DNA of 32,904 nucleotides from Astrothelium macrocarpum. Lineage: Eukaryota; Ascomycota; Dothideomycetes; Trypetheliales; Trypetheliaceae. The stretch's first letter is position 1. Every line of letters starts with the position of its first letter. The notes below the pieces were generated by a model. It made no database searches, was not told the DNA's origin, and was given only the letters and a program-made list of their open reading frames with translations. Position numbers and translations under genes: made by a program. The DNA lies in contig JAGEMR010000215.1 in the NCBI GenBank assembly GCA_021030915.1, positions 1 to 32,904 on the forward strand, given 5' to 3'. Shown piece by piece: positions 1 to 10,094 of this stretch.

Positions 1-540
1 TACTTCGGTGTATCGTGATATCGTAGATACAATCTAATCGTCGATATAATGTGTCAAATGTCAGCAACTGACCGAGCACAAGTAAAGAGAGAAGAAGTCC
101 ATCAATGTTTAGACTGACACAATAGGGTCGTATTGCAGCCTTGAGCCTTGAGCGCTATGGGTGAGAACGACGCCACTTTCTGCCTTGCACTGCATATCTG
201 GCCATGGAGGACCAATCACAAGTAAGCATCATGTTAGCACAGTTCGCAATCAAGAAATATTTGTATGGATCACACTCAGCTACTAGCAGCTGCCCAGACC
301 CCTGCTCACAGACGGCAGCTCAGGGCGGTTAGAAGAATTTAAAAATAAAGAGCGGCTAATTATAGACGCGTCCTTAAATTGGTCCCTTGTCAGGGTCTAG
401 CTTGGTCCCCTCTGTCAGACCTCTGATATGGTCCATAGACAATCACACACTTTTTTTCCACATTTGCGATGGACCAAGCAACAGCAGCGTTGCAAAGTTG
501 CACTGACCCAAGAAGAATGAATATTACGGCAATCGCAAAA
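1..540. other. No recognisable gene
   Basis: I see no convincing coding region, RNA gene or element terminus here. The short open frames lack recognisable motifs. Confidence 0.4.
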
Positions 541-574
541 GACCATGGCATTCCAATGACCATGGCATTCCAAT
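541..574 (+). repeat. Two perfect 17-bp tandem copies
   Basis: The unit gaccatggcattccaat occurs twice head to tail (541-557 and 558-574). A third, diverged start (gaccacggtatgg) follows. It is a local tandem duplication with no evident function. Confidence 0.85.
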
Positions 575-603
575 GACCACGGTATGGCACCGAAACCGTG
601 GGC

Positions 604-1037
604 GTATGACTGTCAAAGAGCGTGCATCAAAGACAATCTGATCAAATAGGATACCCACCTGCTCACTGAGATGAACACACAGCGCATACAGAGACACGTG
701 CAGAAGCTCGCAAATGCTGCTCAAACATGCTTTGTCGAACGCACCCTCCTTCGTGATCAAAATCGGTTCAGAGCGTGTTAATAAGGTGAAGTCGTTGAGG
801 CCAGCAGTGGCTACAATTGTAAACCACACCCCGTAGATTCTTCTCCGTTTCGCGTTGCCTGCAGAGATCTCCCTCGACCAGGCCGATCATGTCCGGCGGA
901 AGGGCTGTATGCTGTGATCCTAACCAGACCTTACAGTCCAGCTTTCTTCCACTAACCAAGCTTATGCCCACCCTTCTTAAAAAGTATTTATATTGCGCAA
1001 TGTTTCCTCCTTCGTAGATTATTCCGTTGTTGTGCAT
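604..1037 (-). pseudogene. Possible frameshifted gene relic
   Basis: Two minus-strand open frames overlap and appear to continue one another. One runs from 1037 down to about 832 (LGSQHTALPPDMIGLVEGD region). The other runs from about 829 down to about 604 (LSSICELLHVSLYALCVHL region). They would join with a one-base shift at the run of four G's (minus strand) near 829-833. The amino-acid composition looks protein-like, with alternating hydrophobics and few low-complexity runs, but I do not recognise a family. An intron or chance open frames remain possible. Confidence 0.22.
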
Positions 1038-1534
1038 TGAGTGATAGTCCAGCTACATAAGGGTCGTGAGGCCTAGAGTAAAGCTTCTCCAGGTTCCCAA
1101 ATGCCTACAAAATGTTAGTGATATATACAGTATAACCACCTATGACTTAGAAGTTCCCGTCTATCTGACGATCTCAGAGCGTGTGCAAGCACAGAGGTGT
1201 CCTGTACCTTTACCAAGTGACATTACATCCATTGGCTAGTGAGACCAGCTTCAGGCCTGATTGAAAGCCAAATAGTACCGTGTCGGATGATTTTTCTCTG
1301 CTTTCGCTTCTCACCTACTTGAACTCCCTCACCTACTTGAACTCCCTCATCTACTTGAACTCCCTCACCTACTTGAACCTCCTCAGCCGTTCGAATTATC
1401 TACTAATCTACTGGACTCTTTAATCTCTCCACTTTTCTTCTGCCAATACCAAGTTTCTCATTCAGAGCTTACGGCCAAGTCTCTCACTTCTTACGCATCT
1501 ACGTCCAAACTGAATTTGAGTTCGTCCCAACAGT
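1038..1534. other. Upstream region of the 322-aa gene
   Basis: Apart from the 18-bp tandem array at 1311-1382, this region holds pyrimidine-rich sequence (about 1383-1520) just before the ATG at 1535. That is typical of a fungal promoter/5' leader. No gene is seen. Confidence 0.4.
1311..1382 (+). repeat. Four-copy 18-bp tandem repeat
   Basis: The unit tcacctacttgaactccc is present at 1311-1328 and 1329-1346. A one-base variant lies at 1347-1364 and a diverged copy at 1365-1382. It sits about 150 bp upstream of the ATG at 1535, so it may lie in the promoter or 5' leader of that gene. Confidence 0.9.
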
Positions 1535-2503
1535 ATGGACCAGGTACAATCGGTAAACACAATCCTCATCTGCCAATCATGCAACAGAAATATCGTAATA
1601 AGTGGGAAGAGTCAGTGGATCGATGCAGGCGAATTGCCCCCAGGAGCAAAGAATCTAAACTATGTCACATTTGTCAACTGTCATAGATGCTCATGCGCCA
1701 GAGCGAGAAGTACTCCGAGTGGGTGTTTAGATCAGAACCCCCAAGGGACCAAGACTTTGATCGAAAGAACGTATGCAATGGTAAATAATGTGTTCGGTCC
1801 ACCTACAATTATTCACTCGGAAGCAAATCTTGAAAAAGTCAGTAGCGCGGAGAAAATCGACATACGCACACCACAACAGATAATGAAAAGAGAACAACCA
1901 AAGTATACCAGCGTGAAGACGATCGAGATGGATGATCCCATCACAAATACCATCAAGTTTCCAGTTATGAACGTGGGCACTATTATGTCTCGAATGATTG
2001 GCTCGTATCAGGTTTTCAGCTTACACTTGGATAAGATTGCAAAGGCAGAGCCGGATTTTATATCCAATGGGGAGCCGATGGAGCAGCTTGACAAGATTCT
2101 GCCTTTATCATTCGATGTGGATACTATCCTCTGTTGCAGCGGCTGCTGGCGAAACATCATCTTCACTGGCCCTTTCTCTATCTTCAGGTTGGGAAATCAT
2201 ATCTTCCGTGGTCAGGCGATGAGTTTGATAGTGTTTACATGTTGTAAGGAATGCTGGGACAAGCATGCACTCACAGATCAAGCTGTCTTCGAAAAGGCGG
2301 TTAATGATGCGTGCCAACAGCCGGATGTTGTGGAAAGAAACAGAAATCATTTCAGCGGCATTGTGAACAGATACAGCATTAAAGGGTTTGGTGGTATCAC
2401 TGTTGCCCCGAGAGAGATTGTTGTCAATAGGATGAAGTTTCATACGACAATGTGGAGCTTGGTAGACGGCAAAAAATCACGTCCGGTTTCGGACTTTGTC
2501 TAG
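1535..2503 (+). CDS. Protein with two CxxC...CxxC modules, 322 aa
   Basis: This is an uninterrupted 322-codon frame starting at the first ATG after a pyrimidine-rich leader. I do not recognise a named family. The protein carries two related modules. The first is near the N-terminus (TILICQSC, Cys13/Cys16, then Cys49/Cys52). The second is at Cys201/Cys204 (TILCCSGC) and Cys237/Cys240. In both, 32 residues separate the two CxxC pairs, and the flanking residues match (TIL-C, then RN-I, then a hydrophobic strand with V-F before the second pair). This points to an internally duplicated zinc-ribbon-like fold, probably metal binding. The two are separated by a charged, less ordered linker of about 145 residues. 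No signal peptide or membrane segment is seen. The function is unknown. Confidence 0.65.
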   Translation: MDQVQSVNTILICQSCNRNIVISGKSQWIDAGELPPGAKNLNYVTFVNCHRCSCARARSTPSGCLDQNPQGTKTLIERTYAMVNNVFGPPTIIHSEANLEKVSSAEKIDIRTPQQIMKREQPKYTSVKTIEMDDPITNTIKFPVMNVGTIMSRMIGSYQVFSLHLDKIAKAEPDFISNGEPMEQLDKILPLSFDVDTILCCSGCWRNIIFTGPFSIFRLGNHIFRGQAMSLIVFTCCKECWDKHALTDQAVFEKAVNDACQQPDVVERNRNHFSGIVNRYSIKGFGGITVAPREIVVNRMKFHTTMWSLVDGKKSRPVSDFV

Positions 2504-3223
2504 CAACATCCAGACCAACCGTCGCACTTATCCCAATTGTGTCTATAACTCCCGAAGAAGATGATTTCAAAGTCTAAATGTTAGAAAGGAGAGAGTATCT
2601 ATGCATTTGGCTGCTTCCTGATACCAAGTGATGGCCATAATAGCCACATCACACTTCAACTCTTACAAAACATAGTGCAATTGTGAGGGATACAAAGTCG
2701 GCAGACGGAGTAAGATGGCACTACTCCATGTGGCAGGTCAAGATGATGAGATGCACAGCGTTCAGGTATGATCCAGTAGGAGCATGGCATAGCCCAGCTG
2801 GGTAGTTTCAGAATCAATGGCGGCTGCGAATGTCGCATCACGAGCGTCGGCATGCAATATAGCCTAGGCTTTCAATAAGGTATTATTATGGAATTGTAAC
2901 ATGACAAGAGAGAAAAAGAGGTTTGATGGTTCTCTTTCAGCTAGGTGGGTTATGGAACAAGATATCTGCCTCAATTCTGATCCTGTATTACATATAACGT
3001 CATCTCTCGAAGATAGAATAAAAAGGACCAGAATCCCAAACTTTCCTTGTTTAGACCATGGCTTTCTGTAAAAGCTCTTCTTCTAATCGCTGCTGCCTTG
3101 AGCCTCGCTCCATCCCTTCATGCCAAGTAAGGATGCCCAATCCTACTTAATGCACTGTTGTCTTTATTTCCAAAAACTCCTATATCACGACGATTTAGCT
3201 GTGGCAGCGAAAGTAGATGATCC
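2504..3223. other. Intergenic, no clear gene
   Basis: About 700 bp follow the 322-aa gene. The only coding-like signal is at 3068-3130 (plus): an 18-residue hydrophobic stretch reading VKALLLIAAALSLAPSLHA, then Lys and a stop, preceded by an A/T-rich TATA-like stretch near 3015-3025. It resembles a secretory signal peptide but has no in-frame ATG nearby and no mature protein. I do not call it a gene. Confidence 0.35.
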
Positions 3224-3962
3224 TCAGAAACGTACAGCCGAAGATTCGTACAAAAGGACAGGGTTAATATTGCAGAGAAGTGAACATAACGTAGATGGGA
3301 TATCAACTCCAGAGACTATTTGCATTGGTTGGACCTTCGCATCCTCAACTGGCGTCTTGTCCTTTGCCACATCCACACAGTGACGGTCTCCGGAACCAGA
3401 ACGAGAATCGAAGTTGTCTTTGGAGGAGCACGTCTTTGGCCTCTTACAGTAATCGCTTGTGATGCTGGTGGCTTCAATAGTCAGCTCGCCAGGATCGTCG
3501 TATTTATACTTCCGCTTAAGTTCGGACATATCCGAGGGATGTGCAGGAAGTGCCCCAATCGCACTGTCGCCGTGAAATGCTCTGATGTGCTCAATCCAAG
3601 CATCGATTCCGCCATGTACTAAGGCAGGCTCATTCCTCGTCTGTCCCTTCTCCTTCTCGCCGTCGTCGCCGTCACCGCCGGTACGACCTCGACCGCATTC
3701 GGGGCACTGAAACGGCTTATCGAACAGCTTTTCCTTCTTGACATGAGTTTCTCGGCAGTGCCGTGTGAGCCCGTGTGAGCCCGTTGCGCTTGTTGAATGT
3801 CTTGCCGCAGAGGATACACCAGATCCCATCGTGACCACTAGCAGGAAGGTCTGAGGGAAAGTAAGGAGCGTGTAATTTGCCGTGTACCCTCTCAACGTGA
3901 GAGGAATATTCGGATTTGCCCTTGATCCAAGCGTCTTCTGAATCCTCCTTCCCTCCTTCTTC
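3224..3962 (-). pseudogene. C2H2 zinc-finger protein, frameshifted
   Basis: This minus-strand coding sequence is split between two frames. The upstream part (about 3962-3781) encodes a segment ending in the start of a C2H2 finger (WCILCGKTFNKRNGLTR). The downstream part (about 3780-3224) continues with H-CRET-H and then a second cysteine pair (FQCPECGRG) followed by H-IRAFH. The frames are separated by an exact tandem duplication of ccgtgtgagc (3761-3770 and 3771-3780). Ten extra bases break the frame inside the first finger. With one copy the C-x2-C-x12-H-x4-H spacing would be regular, so the duplication looks like the inactivating lesion. The 5' end is unclear: an in-frame stop at 3963-3965 suggests a lost or spliced first exon. 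It is divergent from the gene at 4079, so the two may share a promoter. It was probably a nuclear DNA- or RNA-binding protein. Confidence 0.6.
3761..3780 (+). repeat. 10-bp tandem duplication (frameshifting)
   Basis: Two identical copies of ccgtgtgagc are followed by ccgt. They lie inside the zinc-finger relic and account exactly for its change of frame. Confidence 0.9.
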
Positions 3963-4078
3963 TCACACCTTCTGGTTCCACTGCTTCGCTACCCTTGATC
4001 TCTGCCTTTGCCTTTAGCCCTCTAACTTATTCATTTTTTAGTTACTTCCACTCTTGCTCTGCCATCTATACAATCAGG

Positions 4079-5286
4079 ATGGCTGAAGTTGATATTCCAG
4101 GTGCTGGCTCTATCGCTGCTAGTGGCACCGGAGGCGATGGCGGCGGTGACAAACGCAGGCAAAGTAAAAAGAAATCTGACTCAAGGCCGTTCCGTCCTTG
4201 GGACCGTAAGTCAATCAAACAAATGAGTTTCTTAGCTAGCAACAGTAGATGATAAAGGTGATAGCAGCACGCTTGAGCTCGCCGATTTTCAGTACTCGCT
4301 CGCTCGTCTGCAAGAAGAGCATCAAGCCGGCCGTTGGACTCCTCTCTGGGCTGAGCCTTTTATTCAAGATCATGTACAGCTTATTCGAACCCCTCCGTAT
4401 CGCACTCGTCGGAGCTGGAATACATCCAAATACGATGGTTACTCGCCAGCTTTGATGTTTGCTGCTTCTGACGCCTTAAAAGTGAGCAGTACGCCGTGCG
4501 ACGACACCTGTGGTATTTCGAAAGGAGCTTTCTCTGGTTGTGTAATTGCCTCGTGGACTCCTCCAGGATCAAGCGAGGAATCTTACCATCAGCAAGGCGC
4601 TTGTCTCAACTGTACCTTTGGCAAACAGCCGTCAAAATGTTCTCTCTGTAAGTTTATTATCGTAACGTTACATTCAATAGCTAACAGCGATAGACACCGA
4701 TGATCCACCCAAGCCTCGTGTTCTGCGGTCTGAACAACAGCCTGGTCAAGCTGGCCCTTCTCGACGCGTCCAGCCTTCGAGGCAGACTGGCGGGACGTCT
4801 GCTCAAGGCTCAGGTTCCGGACTTCTTTCTATTAATACTCGAAGCTTCGAGGAATTTCGCGAAAGGGCTACGTCGCTGTCATGGCATCTCGGCAGGAATG
4901 TGCGAGCAGCCAGTCATCCAGGCATTATAGAAATGCCAGGTTCTCATTTGATCGCTATATTGAGCGCTTTGGTATTACAAGGTGTTCGCTATGACTTCGA
5001 TACTGGCCAGGCTACGCCAGATCAACCACGTTCGATCCGGGATGCGGCTCGGTCAGCGCCTTTCGGTGTTCGCTTCAGCTCCAGTTCTCCAACTCCACAA
5101 GCCTCGATTTTTACTATGCCGTCGCGGGGTGGACGCACTGTTGGTCATCGCCAGAGGCCATCGACTGGGAGTTATATGAGCGTTGATCCGTCGGAGCATT
5201 CTATTACGGAAGAGAACGAGGAAGAATCAGAACCAGAATCTTTCGAGCATCGTAGTTCTAGCCGTGATGTCTCAGAGCAGCGCTGA
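4079..5286 (+). CDS. DUF3716-like cysteine-motif protein, three exons, 372 aa
   Basis: I propose exons 4079-4205, 4249-4647 and 4694-5286, which join in frame to 372 codons plus stop. Intron 1 (4206-4248) starts GTAAGT and ends ACAGTAG. Intron 2 (4648-4693) starts GTAAGT and contains CTAAC before GATAG. The first acceptor could instead be at 4245. The N-terminus is Gly/Lys/Ser rich. The middle has a pattern that I match from memory to DUF3716 of fungal proteins: a C-x3-C pair, a further Cys, then GACLNCTFGKQPSKCS (exon 2 end). The C-terminus is Ser/Arg/Glu rich and probably disordered. The product is likely metal binding; its function is unknown. It is divergent from the broken zinc-finger gene. 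A second copy of the same motif sits in the hAT element downstream (10095-10788). Confidence 0.7.
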
Positions 5287-5376
5287 GTGGTGGAGGTTTC
5301 AGTCAGTTAAATTCTACCGTCGGTATCTTGGTTGGAGTAGTATACTTGGTATATACCGGCGGCTGATGACTCATAC

Positions 5377-6057
5377 TTATGGCAGTGCTTTTGGGAGCTG
5401 GGGAGTCTTTCTTTGATAGCTTGTTGGCTTATTTTTTTTAATGAAATCACGATCTGTTAGACAAAAGAAATTCCAAATGAGTGACCAGGAAAATGTTTGG
5501 GCTTTGTAGCTCAAAATGCGCCTGTTGTGCAGGCTGTATCCTCTCATATCCCTCTCTCGTTCATCAATCATTGGTCGTGGTGTTGAAGAATTATGGTTGA
5601 GGTCAGCGGTCTTTGAGACAAGGGCGTCTCTGGTCGCTGTCGCATCTTCTGACGACGGGCCGTCAATGAGCATTATGTCTAGATTGGCCATTCCATCATT
5701 TGCCGATGCGCCAGTCGTCATTCGTGGGTGGGTCTCTCGGTTGCTGTCGGGCACAGTCTGAGAATCCGAGAGCTCCTCCATTTCGAAAACCAGGTCCATT
5801 GGATCGCTATTGAAGACCGGTGAATTCCCCGCCAAATTAGCCATGCATTAATGATGCTGTTCACTATGCAAATCTTCTTCGGGGGCGTGACGGTCAATGC
5901 ACGACTGTGGAGTCGTGGAAATGAACTTCTCGCTTTGAGGTGCCCCGTCGGTAGCACGTATCTGTAGGTTACCGGACGTCTCCTTAACCATGTCTGGTAT
6001 CTTCTCTGGTGCATTCTGATGACCTTCTGTCATCAGTGGAGGATGAGGCAAGACCAA
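5377..6057 (-). pseudogene. Possible coding relic with one in-frame stop
   Basis: A minus-strand frame of about 227 codons is interrupted only by TAA at 5848-5850 (after EQHH). Its composition (Asp/Ser/Thr/Pro rich, few hydrophobics) looks like a disordered nuclear-type protein tail rather than noise, but I recognise no domain. The last 50 codons, toward 5377, look non-coding. It lies directly beyond the 3' end of the Tc1 relic, so it may be host sequence or element tail. Weak call. Confidence 0.2.
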
Positions 6058-6179
6058 TAGATGTTATAAAATTTTTTTTGTTGATCAACATTGTTTTCGT
6101 CTGTTTTTTTTAGAAACGCTTGGTCCTGACCTCTTTTATCTTCCTCCTCTACCAAGTTCTGCATATCTTTATGCAGCTC

Positions 6180-7340
6180 ATGCAGCTCATGTTGCTCACG
6201 TGTCTTGATTTGTGTCTGAAAGGCCAATTTCTGTGTGTTTTCATATGTAATAGCTGCTTCGCTGGATGAGCTAGTTATTTCATTATCGATAAACCAGGTG
6301 AAGCGCCAGGCAGTTTCAATGGCTCAATTCCATGCTGTTGTGCCCATTAAGCTGTTGTTTTACTCTTATAAGCAGAATCGGTATCTCAATAAAGAATTAA
6401 TCCTTGAAGTTTCTGCTGAAGCTGTGGAAGTATTTCCCATGTATATACCTTCGCAGTCCTCTTGCTAACCTTATTAGACACTTGATATGAGATGAAATGT
6501 CTCCAATTGTAGCTGAATACCACAAAACTATTGAACAGTTCCAAATGTTCATGAATGCAGCGTATGAGCCTGCTGCTTCTCATTCTTTCTGGTAGTCGGC
6601 TTCCGATGCACATTTGTTGGCTCACAACGAGTACCTCGCCGCTGTTTGATATATTTCGTACGTTGAGATCCAAGTCCAAATTGGAATTCATCGCAGAAAG
6701 CAACGTTTTTCCATTCTGCTGAATGTGGTCGTATGGCGAGGTTGAATTTGATCCATTCAAGACGCTTGGCTGCTTGAGATATAGTAGGCAGCTTCTCTTC
6801 TTCGCATATAGTTGTGATAACTGCTTCGTCTTGTTTGCAAGTCTTTCCAATAGTCTGGACGTTGATCGTACGTTTGTCTTCTGGCTTAAAATGATGAGTA
6901 TTTGGCAGCCGTACGCCAGCTTCGATAGTAATCGTTTGCCAAGGTCGACCTTCCTCATCAAGTGGAACAACAGGATTGTCAAGATAATTGGCAACTGTAG
7001 CACTATCATCACGCCAGAAGCAACGTTTACTACCGCGTGGATCAATAGTGGATTGATTATGAAGCCGACAAGGTTGCTTTGAGGAGAGAATTCGACGTTG
7101 TGAACATGGAGAGACACCAAAAGCTTGCTCAATAGCTTGCTGAGGGATTAGCTTTTGGCCAATTACTTTAGCAGCGAGAATAGCAGTCCTGGAAGGTGTA
7201 CGAATCTCATTTGGGCCACCTGAATAATGAAGTTCTGGTGGTGGTGTTGTGAAGTAACGAGCACGGGAGCGTGTAAATCTGATCTCTCGTCCCATAATGA
7301 CAGCAGCAGCAGCGGCAGCAGCAGCAGGAAAAAACACCAA
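6180..7340 (-). pseudogene. Tc1/mariner-like transposase, decayed
   Basis: The N-terminal part (7340-6549) is one open frame with an alanine run encoded by a GCx repeat near 7300-7327. It has a helix-turn-helix-like region and then WKNVAFCDEFQFGLG followed by KYIKQRRGTR. This is the region of the first catalytic Asp in fungal Tc1-type transposases. The rest continues in another frame from about 6530 down (YNWRHFISYQVSNK, then EILPQLQQKLQ). It then reads through stops into DTDSAYKSK, HGIEPLKLPG and SPGLSIMK. In this family the last motif normally reads SPDLxxxE, so the catalytic acidic residues are lost there. At least one frameshift and three stops make it non-functional. Terminal repeats were not identified. 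The hAT element begins about 80 bp beyond its 5' end. Confidence 0.75.
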
Positions 7341-7415
7341 ATTGGATGAGACGAAAGCGAATTCTGGCTTCAGGAGGTGCTAATTTGGTGGTGGTGGTCC
7401 GTGTGTCAGATTCGG

Positions 7416-7423
7416 CTCAGAAA
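7416..7423 (+). repeat. Left target-site duplication of the hAT element
   Basis: CTCAGAAA directly abuts the left terminus (CAGACTTG at 7424) and is identical to 10964-10971. Eight base pairs is the size hAT transposases generate. Confidence 0.9.
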
Positions 7424-7516
7424 CAGACTTGGCGCGGACAGATTATCCTGTCCGGCCTATCCGGATAATCGGCTGTCCGCGGATAGGCCTATTATCCGGA
7501 CAACCCTTGATAATAG
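7424..7516 (+). repeat. Left terminal and subterminal repeats of the hAT element
   Basis: The terminus is CAGACTTGGCG (7424-7434). It is followed by several direct and inverted copies of a TCCGGATAAT-type motif and by CTTGATAATAG (7506-7516), which is perfectly inverted at 10863-10873. Subterminal arrays of this kind are usually the transposase binding region in hAT elements. Confidence 0.8.
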
Positions 7517-7560
7517 AATTTTTTTTTCATGGAATTATATGTCGTACAACACCATCCACA

Positions 7561-9825
7561 ATGCCAAAACGTACAGAATATATCGAAACTACCCCTGAAA
7601 TCCTTGAAACCAATACTTTGTCCGAGTTTTCAGTTGAAGCTGAAGCAAGTGTCGCTTCAAATAGCCGTACAATACGAACGTCTTTTTCTTCAATTCATAA
7701 GCATTGTCGACCGGCAACAGAAGAAGAAAAGAGTCGTACGAGAAAGAGATACTTCTGTCGATATTGTTCTCCTACAGATCCGAAGGGACATCATGCCTCC
7801 ACCGCTGGATTACAAGGTCATCTCCGCAAGCACGATATTCAATGGAGTTCTGAAGAGAATCAGTTACGTACAACATCTAAAAGTGAAGGAGAAAAATCAA
7901 TTCAAATGCTGTACGAAAGATTTTTGAATAATGGAGATTCTCAAGGACTTGAGGGTGAAATTCTCAAACGAACAGTTGAACAACACGTTGTTAAGCAAGC
8001 ACTCTTGGACTTAATTATCGTACGACGACTACCTTTCTCTTGCGTAGAGTGGCCAGAACTTCATGCATTCGCTAAAGCCTTCAATCGAGAAGCATCATCT
8101 TTTCTTCCCACAAGCCATTCCACTATTACTCAATAGATCTATACCAGTTATTCAGAAGCTCAAGATATCGTACGAAAGGCACTTCAATCAGCAACAACAA
8201 AAATTCGCCTTGCTATTGATATTTGGACTTCTCCAAGTCATGCTCTTTTGCTCGGAATTTGTGCCAGCTTTATTGATGTACAAGATAAATATCAAAATCT
8301 TTTGATTGGTCTTCGTACGGTAGATAGTCAAAGTGGTAGTGATTAATGGGAAACACTTCGTCCTGTGCTTGAAGAGTATGGAATTGAGACAAAGCTTGGA
8401 GCTATTGTGGGTGATAATGCTGGATCAAACAACGCTCTTTGTCGTACGATATCTTCATGGCTTTTTCTTAATCATCAAATTACATGGACTGCACAACATC
8501 AAAGAATTCGCTGCCAAGGACATGTTATCAACCTCATTGTCCAAGCGTTCTTATTCTCTTCATCAGCAGATGAAAGTCTTATGGATTTGTACGATAAAGA
8601 AAACAATTTAGATGAATATGATCAAGATAACGATGAAAGAGAAGATATACAAAAAGTCGTACGATCTACATCAGACCTTACAACTGAAGAACAAGTTCAA
8701 AAAAAACATCAAAAAGAGAGAGGCAAAGCTATTCGGACAGCAATGGGACCGATGGGAAAGCTTCATAATCATGTTATCCATATTCGCAGCTGAGCTAATC
8801 GTATGACATGGTTTGTTAAACGTGCTGGTAAAATGATTCCACTTGATAATCGTACAAGGTGGAATAGCTGGTTTACCATGCTGAATGTAGCTTTAAAGGA
8901 TTCTGTAAAAGTTGCATTACAGCTCTATGTTGAGCATTACGACGAGGACTTTTTTAAAGACGATCTTCTTACTACAAATGAATGGAAACAACTTCGTACG
9001 ATTCGAGATTTTCTTCGACTCTTTGATGATGCAACTCAGTTTCTTCAAGGAGATCGTACGACTCTTGAACGAGTACTTTTCACAATTGAAATTTTGAAAG
9101 GTATGATTGAAAAAGCTTTGGTAAGTCGTACGATACTTATACAATTTAAAAATTTAACTAACTTTGTATAGAAATCAGCTTCTGGGGCAAAGGATAAATT
9201 TATGAGTTCTTGTCTTACTCGTGCTCAGCAAAAGCTTTCAAAATACCAAAAAAAGCTTCAAGAGTCTCCGTACTATATTGCAGCTCAAGTGTTCAATCCA
9301 GAAGCTCGTACAGCTTATTTGAAATATCAGAATTCGACTCAATTCACTCCTCAAGGAGAGCAAGATTTGTATACCGTACGAAAGCTTTGGGAGAGATTTC
9401 GCGATAAAATATCATTTCCAGCTTTAAATAGCTCTATCAATGATACAAAATCTCAATCGGAATCTCTGGAACACCTTTCTGCCTTTCACAAAGCTCGCCG
9501 TGAACATATAGAGCTGCAAACTCGTCCACAAAGTGAAGATGAATTCGACATATACATTAAAGAGAGTCCAATTCCACTTAATAGTCGTACAACCTCTCTT
9601 CAATGGTGGAGTCACTCTCTTCAGTATACCCGGTTTCCACGACTATCGCAGCTTGCAAAAGAAGTTCTCTCTATACCTGGCATGAGTGACAAACCAGAGA
9701 GGGTATTTTCAGGCTCTCGACGTCGTATTCCATGGGATCGTACGAGGACTACTGCGTCTGTGCTAGAGCAAGCGGAATGTTTGAAGGATTGGGCTGATAA
9801 TAAGGTTCTGGAAATTCCTTTGTAA
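7561..9825 (+). pseudogene. hAT transposase with three premature stops
   Basis: From the ATG at 7561 one frame runs to 9825. An intron at 9121-9171 (GTAAGT donor, TTAACTAAC branch, TATAG acceptor, 51 nt, phase 0) removes one apparent stop. The remaining frame of about 737 residues carries three nonsense codons: TAG at 8134, TAA at 8344 and TGA at 8791. Domain order fits hAT. A BED-type finger lies near the start (FCRYC followed by H-LRKH). An RNase H-like core follows (IDIWTSP, then VGDNAGSN), with the insertion region (RCQGHVINLIVQ, then LDNRTRWNSW). The C-terminal dimerisation motif includes QWWSHS and KPERVFSGSRRRI. The TAA at 8344 sits where a Gln codon would fit (CAA to TAA). The lesions are point changes, and the frame is otherwise intact. 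Confidence 0.9.
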
Positions 9826-10094
9826 TCTCTCCTAGTCTGTCTTACTTTTGTTTTAATTCTTCAAGATTGTATATCGTACGACATATAAGTTCATAGATAT
9901 ATGAATGAATGCAAAGTAGTCAGAAGGCCTGCTACCTGTCCAGCAGTGACTACAGGACAGACCCACATGTCACCCGGAGCTTACCTATCAGCAGCTGCCA
10001 TCCTCCGCTCACTTCTAAACTTCAATTCTACCTCTTCTTCTTCTTTCGTACGATAATTGAAGTCTATAACTATTTCGTACGATAGATCTATACC

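Noticed and set aside
6657..6915. Three CGTACG sites inside the Tc1 relic as part of the hAT motif array.
   Set aside because: They lie outside the hAT boundaries and mostly lack the flanking T and A on both sides. Local chance enrichment cannot be excluded, so they were not counted.
9121..9171. An apparent fourth premature stop (TAG at 9169) in the hAT transposase.
   Set aside because: It is the last triplet of a canonical 51-nt phase-0 intron with GTAAGT donor, TTAACTAAC branch and TATAG acceptor.
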